Below are positions 1 to 10,388 of a stretch of 64,000 bases of DNA, one piece after another (within the stretch, counting starts at the first letter, position 1; every line of letters starts with the position of its first letter). Below the pieces are notes generated by a model. It ran no database searches, was not told the origin of the DNA, and saw only the letters and a list, made by a program, of their open reading frames with translations. Location: assembly GCA_963576785.1 (NCBI GenBank), contig OY756144.1, positions 558,001 through 622,000 of the forward strand, in the 5' to 3' direction. Both the position numbers and the translations under genes were made by a program. The stretch comes from Chlorophyllum brunneum. Taxonomy: Eukaryota; Basidiomycota; Agaricomycetes; Agaricales; Agaricaceae.

Positions 1-159
1 ACAAAGGAGAGTATGAAGAGCAAAACTAGTAGGTACTTAGATGTGAGATCAGATACGAGAGAAAAACGAATCACGAAAATGCGAGGGGTTAAATTGTTAG
101 GTTAATCAGAAAACTCGAGCACCCAGCCCAGTAAACGTGATTGGGGTGCGAACGTCTCA

Positions 160-670
160 GGTTTGCTAGGTGGTTGAGTGCAATGGGTTTTTGGGAAGGG
201 AAGGCATCAGAAACCCTGGCAGGACATGGGGTGAACTATGCCGTCGGGGGTTCAGCGTTGGTGTCCTTGGAGGGACTAGTCCATGTTGGCATTGTTTCAA
301 CGCCATCGTCTTAGAGAGGCATTTTGTATTATCAGCAACTCCTTGGGAACGAAGTGTATCGGGGTGCTATGGGGTCCTTTTTCCAGAAGTGGTCCTCGCT
401 ACATAGGGCAGCGAATTATAGGACATCCATGACCAAGGCTGCGGTGGGAGTATATTTCTTTCAGTTTTTCCCAGTAACTGGACTTGAACAAGGGGATATT
501 TGGCCAAACTCTCGCTCTGACGAGATGCTTATGTAGGTACGTGTCGCGTCTACTGAGGACAAATGCGGGTCGTCCTTGTTTAACAGCCGTGTTGGTAAGA
601 CTGTTCAGGAAACCGCCATGTAGCATGGAGTCTAATCCCAAATTTGGGCACCTGCGCATCCCACAGCCCC
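160..670 (-). pseudogene. Decayed partial copy of the GDA1 5' end
   Basis: This stretch aligns by eye, in order and on the same strand, with about 7905-8540, which holds the start of exon 2, intron 1, exon 1 and the 5' leader of the intact GDA1 gene. Shared landmarks are GAGTGCAATGGG (near 176 and 7910), ATGGGGTGAAC/ATGTGGGGTGAAC, GGGCAGCGAA.TATAGGACA and the leader around 610-670 (CATGTAGCATG versus CATGCAGCATG). No open frame encodes the N-terminus, and no sequence matching the catalytic part of the enzyme follows, so this is a fragment and not a second gene. It lies just downstream of a helical-family gene, the same order as at the intact locus (8559-10388 followed by GDA1). That implies block duplication and decay. 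The extent is approximate. Confidence 0.7.
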
Positions 671-870
671 AAGTATCCTGGACCTTGGAGAGCAGGAATC
701 GATGTACAGAATCGTTGCTGACGTCGTTTGGCCACGATGCTTCCCAAAAATACCTGCTCTACTGGCTTGGACAAAAGTACACCCTCATATCTGCGTCTTC
801 AAATGAAGGAATTATAAAGAGACCAGTGCCACCTCGGAAATGCTCTTGTTCTGTGCGTATACAATTTTCT

Positions 871-2088
871 TTACCAACAACGACAATCTTTCCACCACGA
901 GCTTGACTTTTGCGCGACCTGGCTGGGATTAGCCGTCTTGTCATCTGTGGACCTTGGGATCCCCTCCCCTGAGGCCTTTGACTTATCGTCTGAGATTTGT
1001 GGGGCAACATTGCGCGGGGCCACCTCCTCGGTCCCCTGATTTGCTTCCCCTCCATGTGAAGCCCCAGTCTTATTCATGCTGCTGGATCCAGGTTGCTGCT
1101 CAGCCCATTCCAAAAACGCCTTCGGGAGTTCCGCTAAAGTGTCTATCTTTGGGACTTCAATAGTGGAAGCCCCGTTATTTCGACCAAACGTCGCGTCAAG
1201 CGCCTTGTCCATCTGGTCGGAGGGTAAACGAGACGTAGACGGAGACATATTATACGAAACTGACCCTTTTCTTGTAGTCCTCGTAGCGACTTTCGAGGGT
1301 CTTCCAGGTTTTATTTATGGTTCGCATGCGGATTCGAGGCGCAAATTGTATGACGCTCATATTCTGGAGGATGTAGTGGAGCTCCAGGGAGGTACGCTGC
1401 CACCAATCGATGAGAGCGTCAAAAGGAGTGTCGTTCTGTGAAAATATTTCGTGTAGTGTGTTCCTGAGGAAAACAATTACTAGAGAGGTCAGCCAAACTT
1501 GACTTTGCCAAATTCGAGCATCTACTGCACCTTTGTTGTCTGGAGATCCCCTTTTCCCACTGTCTTGTGTTGATAATGGGTCTTTTTCCAAAATCTACAA
1601 CAAATGAATTTGATTCAAGGTAAAGAAAAGCCAGAAGCGCACGGTTGCTGCAACCTGACGAATATCACGGAGCTGTTCAGCGGTCTTCTCTGTCCGCTGG
1701 TGGCAGTCCCAAACTAGGTGAGCCGTTCCTCTCAGAAACTCCTTCAGATGTTCTTCGCCCAGTTGACATACATCTTGTCCTTGCCTACTTAGTAGTGCTC
1801 CTACTCGTGCGGTCGCCGTACTGTCCTGCAGGGCAGGCACTAATCGCTGCTTGATAAGATGAGTCGTCTCTGACCTCAGATCGTGTATTCCTAAGCTAGA
1901 AAGCGGGCATTATGAGGGTTGCGCTGAATCTAACAAGCTGCCTACGAGAGCGTTTTTTCCGGAACAGTTTCCAGTTCTTTCAGGTGGTTGCGCATGCTGT
2001 AAACCACGCCAGTTGCCCAAGTTGTCGTCTTTTCAAGAAGTTCTGGGCCCTTGTGAAAAACTTCGAAGGCGTTGCTTGTTTGCGACAT
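871..2088 (-). pseudogene. Helical-family gene, left member of the head-to-head pair (probably damaged)
   Basis: This is the mirror image of the gene at 2328-3554. The start at 2088 (MSQTSN...) matches the MSHTPA start of its twin. Recognisable segments in order are: exon 1 with FHKGPELLEKTTTWATGVVY; exon 2 with IHDLRSETTHLIKQRLVPAL and a long amphipathic stretch ending QLRDIRQ; a segment with ALIDWW and ESRYEDYKKR; and a last exon MDKALDATFGRNNG...AFLEWAEQQ with a hydrophilic tail. Near 1530 the twin reads CAGTGCGATGC, where this copy reads CAGTAGATGC. The one-base loss shifts the frame or exposes TAG, so this copy is probably a pseudogene unless splicing avoids the site. No secretion signal is visible. 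The function is unknown; the family is shared with the genes at 4046-5903 and 8559-10388. Confidence 0.6.
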
Positions 2089-2327
2089 CCTGGACCCGGC
2101 TGAAAGGCACTTGAGTATCGTGATGTATTCCAGGGGAAGAACGACCCGACCTGCCCACTGACATGTCCGCACTTACTAGTTCGCTCGGATTCCGGATCTG
2201 AGATCTTACTCAATTACCACAGACCGCGGCCTTCCCCGATTGGCAAACCGGTTCAGTGCTTGCGCAGGAGCGAAATGAGCAGAACGCAAGCAGGGTCGCC
2301 CCCAACTTTCATCTCAGCCTCCTGCAT
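2089..2327. promoter_or_regulatory. Shared divergent promoter region at the centre of the inverted duplication
   Basis: About 240 bp separate the two divergent ATGs (2088 on minus, 2328 on plus). Any promoter for both copies must lie here or overlap the partner's leader. I see no strong TATA box. The assignment rests only on gene arrangement. Confidence 0.35.
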
Positions 2328-3554
2328 ATGTCCCATACACCAGCAGACCAGGAGGCCCCCCTCTTTGAAACCTTTGGAAAGGGGCCAGATCTTGTTGAAG
2401 AAGCAACAAGATGGGGAACAGCGATGGTTTACAGCGCAAGTGAAAAACTGAAAGACCTGGAAACAGTACCGGAAGAAACCCTCTCGTGGGCAATCCGTCA
2501 GACTTAAAACCACTCTCGTAACATCTTTTTTCTAGCTCACACATACGCGATTTACGGTCGGGGACGACTCGGCTTATTAGGCAACGATTAGTGCCTGCCC
2601 TGCAGGACAGTACGGCGACCGCACGAGTAGGAGCACTACTAAGTAGGCAAGGACAGGACGTGTGTCGGGTGGGGGCAGAACATCTGGAGGAGTTTCTGAG
2701 GGGAACGGCTCACCTAGTTTGGGACTGTCATCAGCGGACAGAGAAGACCGCTGAACAGTTCCGTGATATCCGTTGGACTGCAGTAAATGTGTGTTTCTCA
2801 CTTTTCTTTGTCTCGAATCAAATTCATTTGTTGTAGCTTTTGTCACAAGACCCGTTAAGAGCACAAGAGAGCGAGGGAAGAGAAGTACAGGCATCTCCAG
2901 ATAACAGAGGTACAGTGCGATGCTCATAATTTGACGGTGCCAGATTTGACTGAAATCACCCTTCTCGTTGAACCAGTGATTGCATCCCTCGAGAACATAC
3001 TACACGAAATCTTCTCACAGAATGACAACCCATTTGGCGCGCTCATCGATTGGTGGTTGCATGCGTCCATGGAACTCCACAGCATACTCCAAAATATGAG
3101 CGCGATACAGTTTTCGTCCAACATCCGCTTGCGAGCTATAAACAAAACTTGGGAAACGCTCGAGTATCGCTACGAGGACTACAAGAGAAAGGTTCGTTTG
3201 TACGATATAGTCCCCTTCTGAGTTCGTTTATGCTCCGACCAGATGGACAAGGCACTTGATGCGACCTTTGGTCGAAATAACGGGGCTTCCATTGAGGTCC
3301 CCAACATTGACATCTCGGCGGAACTCCCGCAGGCATTTTTGGAATGGGCTGAACAGCAACCTGGATCCAACAACGTCAATACACCGGTTGCTAAATTTAG
3401 GCCTTCATACGGAGCCAATCCGAAGACCATGCGCGACATCGACCCCTCAACCTCAAACGATCAGCCAAAATCCCTGGAGGAGAACAACATAAGAGAACGA
3501 AGACATTCCTGGTGGAGAGTTGTGCACTATTATTACCGCGGTTGCTGTTGTTAA
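2328..3554 (+). CDS. Helical-family protein of unknown function, right member of the head-to-head pair
   Basis: I do not recognise the function. The start is ATG 2328 (MSHTPADQ). Exon 1 ends near 2485 (TC|GTGGGC). Exon 2 starts near 2536 and encodes HIRDLRSGTTRLIRQRLVPA and a long Ala/Leu/Glu-rich amphipathic stretch ending FRDIRW. A third coding segment begins after CTCCAG near 2897 and carries SLENILHEIFSQN, ALIDWW and LEYRYEDYKRK. The last exon starts at ATG 3243 after a GACCAG acceptor and encodes MDKALDATFGRNNGAS, AFLEWAEQQ and a charged tail. The intron after the Y..YK.K motif sits where the genes at 4046-5903 and 8559-10388 also have an intron, supporting common descent. This member lacks the hydrophobic segment those two have. 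All predicted segments look helical, with no transmembrane span or signal peptide. Confidence 0.6.
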
Positions 3555-3690
3555 AAATCCACTATTGTACGCGCACATAGAATAAAATCAGGAGCGAATG
3601 GACAAGTAGGGCGGTATCAACATTTTTCCAACGCTTGTATTTAGTGATCCAATACAACAGGACTTTAGAAACATCCTCGAAGTGGCAATC

Positions 3691-3929
3691 ATGCGTCTAA
3701 TGTGCATACAGTTGATACTCCTGGCGTTATTTCACGCAGGAATATTCCAGCCAACTGCTGCCCCACTGGATAAGAGCCCGAGCGTTCGAGAGGATAAATC
3801 AAGGAACCCGGCTCGGGTCAACCACCCGTCCGACTTCCAGGTAAGATGCCTATGTGACTACTTAACTCGGTGTCTCAGGAGTTGGTACAAGCTGGTATAG
3901 GAAGAACTAGGCCTTATTCACTACTATAG
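3691..3929 (+). CDS. Candidate small secreted peptide (66 aa)
   Basis: ATG 3691 opens a 50-codon exon beginning with a typical signal peptide: MRLMC followed by the hydrophobic run IQLILLALFHAGIF and small residues before a polar PLDKSPS tail. The exon ends in CAG|GTAAGA at 3840. Splicing to TCTCAG at 3878 gives a 38-nt intron and a second exon of 17 codons ending in TAG at 3927-3929. Without splicing the frame runs to 3900. The intron is at the short limit, so the C-terminus is uncertain. The tail has basic residues (GIGRTRP) that could be a processing site, but I see no known peptide family. It lies between two helical-family genes. Confidence 0.35.
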
Positions 3930-4045
3930 CCGAAAAAGGAGGGTACGAGGAACTAAACTAGAAGAGGGGTAGATGGATGTGAGATTAAATACGAGAAGAA
4001 GAAGAATTACGAATATGCGAACGGCTACAACACGCTACAACGACT

Positions 4046-5903
4046 CTATTTCATTGGGCCCCTTTCCAACTTCTCCTTGAACCACGTCAACCTCTGTTGC
4101 GTTTCAGACACAGAGTTCCCTAAATTCCTGTCAGCAACGAACCCATCTACGTGCCATGGACCACTCATGGCAAGGTCTATACAGAAACCGGATATTTTCT
4201 GAGTCGTTTCCTCCATCCCGTCGAGGAGTCGTAGCGCCGACGCTGGTGTCATTTCACTATCGGTCCCTCGCATCTTCAGGTTGCCGAAAACGGATTTCGT
4301 CCGAGAGCACTCCTTGTCGACGAGACGGCGAATTTTCGAAAGCTCTACAGCACAAATGCGAGTGTGAATATTGTCTTGTGTCAGGAGGCCATGTAAAGGT
4401 TTGTGCATTGCGTGACCACATCCCATTCGCCCAAGTGCAGGGGAGGGGCCTCTATCAATCCGACCAAGTTGCTCCAGACAGCCGATAATGGCTGCCAGCC
4501 GAGAGACGAACTCAGCTTGGGTAGAATTCAAGGAACGCCGGAGCGGCTCGTGATACCCGCCTCGAATGATCTCCGACACATCCTTGAGTTTGATTAACCC
4601 ATCGTAAAAGGCCTTGACGTCTTTTTGAAGTGTCAGTAGTCTTCCTTTGAATCCTACCTGAGGGAGAACGCGTTACAACATAGAAGTATACACGAGTTGA
4701 TTAAACGTACATCTAGCTCTTCTAGAGGCTTGATTCTGTAATAATCTCGAAATTTAGTGACCTTGGGGAGGAAATCAACCGGTTATTGTCTTGCACAATG
4801 GATCTGACAAAAAACATGATTCACCTTGCTGTGATATCCTGAATACTGCTCCTCGATATCAGTCCAAGCATTTCGAAGGGAACCTTGAACTGAAATATCG
4901 TGATAAAGGGAGACGCCCTGAGAATCTAGGATCCTCTTTGTCTCGTATAGCCTATGTTCAATGTCCGACCACCACTTTACCAGCTGGCCTAAACGGCTGT
5001 GTACGCCCTCGAGATCGGCTTCGAGAGATAGTAATTTCTCGAATGCGTCATCTAGAGTTACGGATTCCCGTTTACGCTCTAAGATGGTGGGTGAGTAACC
5101 ATCGTTCACGAAGTAATTGCAGCGCACCTTCTAAACTTTTCTCGTACATGCGTCCCATCCCATATGCTATTGTTTGCAAGAAGGGCAGGGCAGTAGGGAA
5201 GATCAGACTGGCCGGGGAAGCAGCTGAAAGGAATACTTCATTCCTACGAACGTCTCCAAGGGCATCTGCTCCTATTTGCCACAATTCCGCTGCAGACTCA
5301 CAACGTAACGCGTTGGTCTCCGTGCATCTCCGCCGTTTGCTCACGTCCTTCGTTGCCTTTGGTACACAGTTGCTGATCTACTCTCAAACATCAATCGCTT
5401 TGCGGACAGAGGAAATTGTCAAGGTTCGCCTACCTCTACTATACCAGTGCGTATTTCCTGTAGATACTGCTCGCATCTCTCGGCTCTTTCGACGCCGGCC
5501 TTCGCAATTTGGAGAAGTCCGTCGAAAAATTCTCCCAGAGTGTCTTCATCATACTCCTCTTCAATGGCCTCGAGGAACATCAAACTATCTTTCGCCAAAG
5601 CGATACCATCTTTACTCGTCTTAACACTTAGATCAATGGCACTGGAGAACTTGCGGCCATGGAGCTGGATATCCTCGACGATGGCCGTGAAGCTCTTTAC
5701 GTCACTTCCATTGGATATAAGCTTGATTCATCAGGATCATTGGTATCATACCACTTGGCAGCATTTGTGTTATCCCACTCGGCACCTTGCCACTGCTCCA
5801 AAACTTGATATATTTTGTTGATGGCCTCAATCACTTCGATTGTATTAAGGGAAGGTAAGGCGGGAGGCTGCCTGTTGATCGCAGAGAGAGAGGTGGGGTC
5901 CAT
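4046..5903 (-). CDS. Full-length helical-family protein of unknown function (member A)
   Basis: The start is ATG 5903 (MDPTSLSAINRQPPALP). Exon 1 ends AAGTG|GTATGA. A 47-nt intron leads to an exon encoding DVKSFTAIVEDIQLHGRKF and a long helix ending LQEIRTGIVE (to about 5430). The next exon (about 5300-5100) contains a mildly hydrophobic stretch, LSAASPASLIFPTALPFLQT. Another (about 5080-4785) has TLDDAFEKLLSLEADLEGVH, LVKWWSDIEHRL and IEEQYSGYHSK. The last (about 4665-4046) begins VGFKGRLLTLQKDVKAFYDG and ends FKEKLERGPMK. Exon by exon it matches the gene at 8559-10388, and its W-rich segment matches the inverted pair. No signal peptide or named domain is recognised. Long helices flanking one hydrophobic segment recall alpha-helical membrane-inserting or scaffold proteins, but that is only a resemblance. 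Confidence 0.6.
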
Positions 5904-6537
5904 GACGATGGGGAGGCACACACGGAAGGTTATCAAGGGGATCGACGCTTCTTGTATTTGTTCGAGGCGGCCACGCAGCATGCAGCTGAGTGCAGTGCGG
6001 TTTTACGCGCTACATTTAGTATCGCAATGATTACTGACAGGCACCATGGAGTATTCGATTTGGTTCATTTCATGGCAATACGACCTATTCGGTACTGTCA
6101 CAAACCCCACCTACGTTTATGCTTTCATGAGCCATGCGCTGTCAGCATGTTGGGAAGCGTGTGATCCTCTCCTTCTACATGACCTCGGGAGATCACAAAA
6201 AACTGATATCCAAGTGCCACAGAGGCGTTCATCACCATGAGGCTCTTCCTTAATAGAAGGAGAAATCCCATTCACGGTCCGGCGCACAGCCACCAAATCG
6301 GTGTGGGGTGGGCAGGGTCGTCCATTCCTGGCCCTGCTATACCCTTCGTCGTAGGCTTAGGGTCAGGCTGAAGTCAGGAAGGCTTTGCGTATGACATTAT
6401 CCAATGCGCTTTGGATGAATAGCGGTTATCTCATATAAAATGACCTGACCATTTGTTACTGTTGTTGTATTGCGGTAGAATCCAAGATAATTAATCCAAT
6501 CTAAACTCTTAAACGTGGGCTATGACTCGAAAGCCTT
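5904..6537. other. Intergenic region between helical gene A and GDA1
   Basis: This stretch lies between the start of gene A (5903, minus) and the stop of GDA1 (6538, minus). Short open frames exist but show no protein-like composition, splice structure or recognisable motif. It should hold the promoter of gene A and the 3' end of GDA1. I see no RNA gene or repeat. Confidence 0.5.
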
Positions 6538-8277
6538 CTACGCTCGACAAGTCAGTTCTCCACTAACCATCACAATCGTTGCACCAAGACACCATCCCAA
6601 CTCCGTCCCACCAATCTTCTTCCCTATCATCACCTCCCTCTCATCCTCAAATTCATATCCCAACCTCAATAACGCATGCATAAACGTTAAATCAAGACAC
6701 CACTCCGGTCGTCCTTCAAGCTCCTTCATCAACTCCTTATCAGAACCCCAATGTCTAACCCACTCTGTCCGACCACGACATACAATATCAGCTGATTCTG
6801 CGATATTGGCAACGCTTAATGTCGGTTCTGACGGAGATTTGGATTTGGAAAGGAGGGGGAAGATGCGGTCGTAGAAGTAGGAGAGGAGGAGGACTTTGCC
6901 GGATGGGAAGGATTCGAGGAGGGAAGGTTGGTATACACCGTTGAAGGAACAGGGTTTCATTTCGCATATCCTATATCGAGTGCTCGTCAGTTCTTAGCCC
7001 CTGTCTGGAGAGGAAAAGCTACTTACGCGTCCTTGGCTAGGACAAGTTGGACTATCCGGTCGCAGGCCTCGAAAGATCCGATGTCATCACCATCCATGGT
7101 AACATTGTGCTTGGCATAACTTTCCTCGTCCTGGATCTCTACGACTCTCCGAGTCCCTTTGGCGAGGCATGGGTTACCAACGAAATGGTCCTCGGATTCT
7201 TTGTGTGAAAGTGAGAGTCGGAGAGACGCCATGAATTCTACGAGGCGATGTACGTGCATACGAGCTTGCATGAGTCCGTAGCCGAGGTATGAATGTTGGT
7301 ATAGAACGTGAATCCGACCACCGAAAAGTAAATCGTATTTGTGTTCGCCTTCTTCTAAGCGCCCATTGGAAGCGAACAAGGGTTCGAAAACAATCTGCGT
7401 TGAGGCTCCTCCAAGGTCGAGTACGGCGTATGTTGGTGTATTAGGTGGTGTATCGGTGCGAATGGTGTTGAGTAGATAATTCACTGTTATCCATGCGTAG
7501 ACTCCTTCCTCCTTTCCATCCATAACAACCACTCCATCTTCCTTCGGGAGCTGGAACGGGTAATGGTCTCGAAGTCGTTTCTCCACAGCCAGTAGAATGT
7601 CATTACTCTGCGACCCAGGAAGTAAGCGAAGGCCGGCGGTCGCTTTGAGAGCCACTGGTGTGCACTTCCTCAAGCTCTCGGGAACAACGCGAACGGCTTC
7701 ATCAAGGAGGACATCTAGGCTCTTGGCTGCTTCTTCTGGTTTCTCTGCAAACTTGCTGAGGCCCGGCTGAATCATCTTGAAGACTTCGTATTCGTAGTCG
7801 GGTAACGGGCCGCAGTTGTTGAATTTGTATACGTGGATGCGAGAACCAGTTGAACCAGCATCGATCATAAGGGCGTATTGCACAAGGCGTACGTCGGGCG
7901 AGTGTGGTCGAGTGCAATGGGTGGTTTTGGAGGGGTCGGGATCAGAGTCCCAGGATGTGGGGTGAACGACATTGCTGGAGGGTTTGTCGGTGACGTTGTC
8001 GGGGCCAGTCTTTGTTGGTATGTTTTCAATGTCATCGTCGTAGGAAGAAGAGGGTGAACCTTTGAATAGTCAGCAAGCTGCGTAGTGAGATACATAGAGA
8101 TGCCATACCCTTTCCCTTAGTCCAGAGGTAGCTCTCGCTACGCGGGGCAGCGAACCATAGGACACCCAGGACCAGGCCAGCAATAACGGCGTATTTCTTC
8201 CAGTTTTTCCGGTTGATTGGACCTCGCTGTGGTCCAAGGCCGCCCTCGAGGCGGTCGTAACTGCTGGTACCTGCCAT
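6538..8277 (-). CDS. GDA1: Golgi guanosine-diphosphatase (GDA1/CD39 family)
   Basis: The enzyme hydrolyses GDP (and UDP) to the nucleoside monophosphate in the Golgi lumen, allowing nucleotide-sugar antiport for glycosylation. Three exons join in frame: 8277-8109, 8059-7027 and 6970-6538, giving 544 aa, close to yeast Gda1 (518 aa). The start MAGTSSYDRLEGG is followed by a type II anchor (YAVIAGLVLGVLWFAA, about residues 29-44) and a low-complexity stem. All apyrase conserved regions are visible: DAGSTGSRIHVY, KATAGLRLLP, EGVYAWITVNYLL (with the catalytic-base Glu), LDLGGASTQIVF, and SYFYDR in exon 3 after CSFNGVYQPSL. The reading frame is clean. The neighbour upstream on the same strand is a helical-family gene whose stop lies 282 bp before this ATG. 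A broken copy of this gene's 5' end lies at 160-670. Confidence 0.95.
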
Positions 8278-8558
8278 TCTCTGTGATGTGTTTCCCACCG
8301 AGGGATCTTTGGCAGCGCTCTTTCTCTGACGAGCTGCTTGGGTACGTGTAGTGTCTATTGAAGCTGGGTGTTGTTGTTTTATAGTGTTGGTATTGCTGTC
8401 GTCGTCGTGGTCGATGGTGTGGACGCCGGTGAGGTTGTTCAAGAAAAAGCCATGCAGCATGAATAATCTCGAATTGGAAACAGGCAGACGCCATCACTTG
8501 TCCTGTGACTACCATCATCTCACAGCCCCAAGCTCTAATCTACCCAGATAACACCAGA

Positions 8559-10388
8559 CTAAACACCTGTATCAAATCTCAGCGCAATCTGAGCGTCTTT
8601 CATAGCCTCAATTGCACCCCGAAGAAGCATCTCCAGCTGCTCTAGACCGCTTCCTGGGTCCCCGTCAGCCTTCAGAGACACCTCGTCTAGCTGAATACCA
8701 AGAAGCACCAGCACCTCGCAGAACCTCAACATTTCTAAACCAGCGTCCCCAAATTCTTCCAACACATGCACCACCTCTGCCTGCGAGAACACGCTCTTAG
8801 TCGTATCACTCGCCAAGAGTGCATCCCACGCTTGAAAGACTTGAGCGCGAAAGAGCCGTTTCTTTGACACCTCCTCGTCCAGGATTTTTCCTAGCTTTTG
8901 TATGCGTTGGTAGGCCAACGGCATTTGTTCTTCCGTTTCTTTGAACAGCCCATAAAGCTGGCCCCGAATCCTCTCATCCGTATCTGAAACACCCCCAAAG
9001 TGTTTGACGCTCTTTTCGAGTATGAATATCAGTTGAACAAATTGCCCACCGAAGCATTTGCGAATGGAGATCATCGTGTCTTGGAATTGGGTCCGACACT
9101 CCCCTCTGTGGATAAGCTTCATTATGCTTTCCGTCTGTTGGCCCGCTTTGCTCATTTTTTGCATATTTTCCCCTAGGTCAGCCAGTTTCAGCCTAAAATC
9201 AACCTGTTCCAAATTCCATCAACCTAGCCCTGACTTGAATAACATTGAAGCCGACCTCTTTGAAATCTACCCGGAAATCGATTTTGTAGTATTCTTGGAT
9301 ATCAAGCATCTAGGTACGGCTTAGTGATATTCCCGCAACGACAGCTTCTCGCGTACCTGGTCTTTGTACTCCCTGAACCGCGCCACTACCTTGACCCAAT
9401 CGCCATCCACCTCGCGACTCAACTCCTCGCCAACGGCTGCAACTTTTTCCCTCATTTCCCCTTGCAATCGGCACAATTCGGACTTGATGCTATTCCAGGT
9501 GCTTACAAGGTCTGACATATGACGGTGTGCTTCCAGCATGCGGTTCGCAATGTCCCCAAACCTTTTCAGAGCCTCGTTCAATGATATGGTCTCTGGTTTC
9601 CTATCTGCGTAACCAGGTGAGTCCTTTCGTGGCTGCTGACTGACCGACGACCTACCCTTTGGTGGACACCATAAGCACCGTTTATTCAAAGAGGTGTCGA
9701 TACCGGTTCGCGAAGTGGGGCGGGAAGCGTAATGAGTGGTGACATAATGAAGAGTGCAGCACTTGGCCCTGCAATTCTCATCACTCCATCGCCCACTACC
9801 CGAGCGATATGGGGACCTTGCAGGGTTTTCCTCCTTCGATCAGGCCGGCGGGCCATCCCCTTTGACAAAAGCGGACCAGTCAGGGTACTCATCTAATCAT
9901 AGTTTAATGAACAAATCACAGGAATGTTTATCCGTAAACTTACTTCCCTGAACCGTCCAGACACTTCGCCTAATGCCTTGGTTGACATTTCTGATACTTC
10001 ACATCCGTCACTAGCCCACCTCACCAGACTGCCGAAATCGCGCTGCATCTCTTCAATAGCTTTTCCATCGGCACTTGCCCTCGCCAACAAGACACTTTCC
10101 CCGAGCAGCTTCAGCCCATCGTCGCTTGTGGTTAAGCTCAACTGGATTGCTTCTTTGAATCTGCAGCCTTGGATTTGCACGCTTTTGATTATTACGTTGA
10201 GGGATTGGTCGTCACTGCGATGAGGACACTTATCAGTCTCTGCTGTGATCCGAGCAATGTACAACTTGCCTCGAAGCGTGGTACCACGGCTCAATCTTTT
10301 GGAAAACTATCGCAATAGCTCGTGACAACGCATCGACGCCCATCTGTATCATAGTGTCCGTGGTAGGGCGGGGAGGAGAGGAATCCAT
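8559..10388 (-). CDS. Full-length helical-family protein of unknown function (member B)
   Basis: The start is ATG 10388 (MDSSPPRPTTDTMIQMG). Exon 1 ends TCGAG and the next intron begins GCAAGT and ends CATCGCAG, a GC-AG intron. Exon 2 encodes DDQSLNVIIKSVQIQGCRF and a long amphipathic helix ending SGRFRE (about 9960). Exon 3 (about 9893-9705) carries a hydrophobic stretch, IAGPSAALFIMSPLITLPAP. Exon 4 (to about 9350) has ISLNEALKRFGDIANRMLEA, LVSTWNSIKSEL and FREYKDQ. The last exon (about 9212-8559) starts VDFRLKLADLGENMQKMSKA and continues as one long helical domain ending IALRFDTGV. Order and introns match gene A (4046-5903). The function is unknown. No signal peptide is seen, and the single hydrophobic segment could be membrane-inserting. 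Confidence 0.65.

Larger units (their letters stand above)
830..3600. repeat. Large imperfect inverted duplication (two arms of about 1.3 kb, centre near 2210)
   Basis: The left arm (about 830-2200, read on the minus strand) and right arm (about 2220-3600, plus strand) encode the same series of protein segments in mirror order. Examples are VPALQDSTATARVGALLSRQ in both, the W-rich segment ALIDWW, and MDKALDATFGRNNGAS in both. Homology continues past the stop codons into the 3' non-coding sequence (for example TTGTATACGCACA versus TTGTACGCGCACA). The arms have diverged by many substitutions and small indels, so the duplication is not recent. The roughly 240 bp between the two ATGs is the only sequence not clearly shared. 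Confidence 0.85.
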
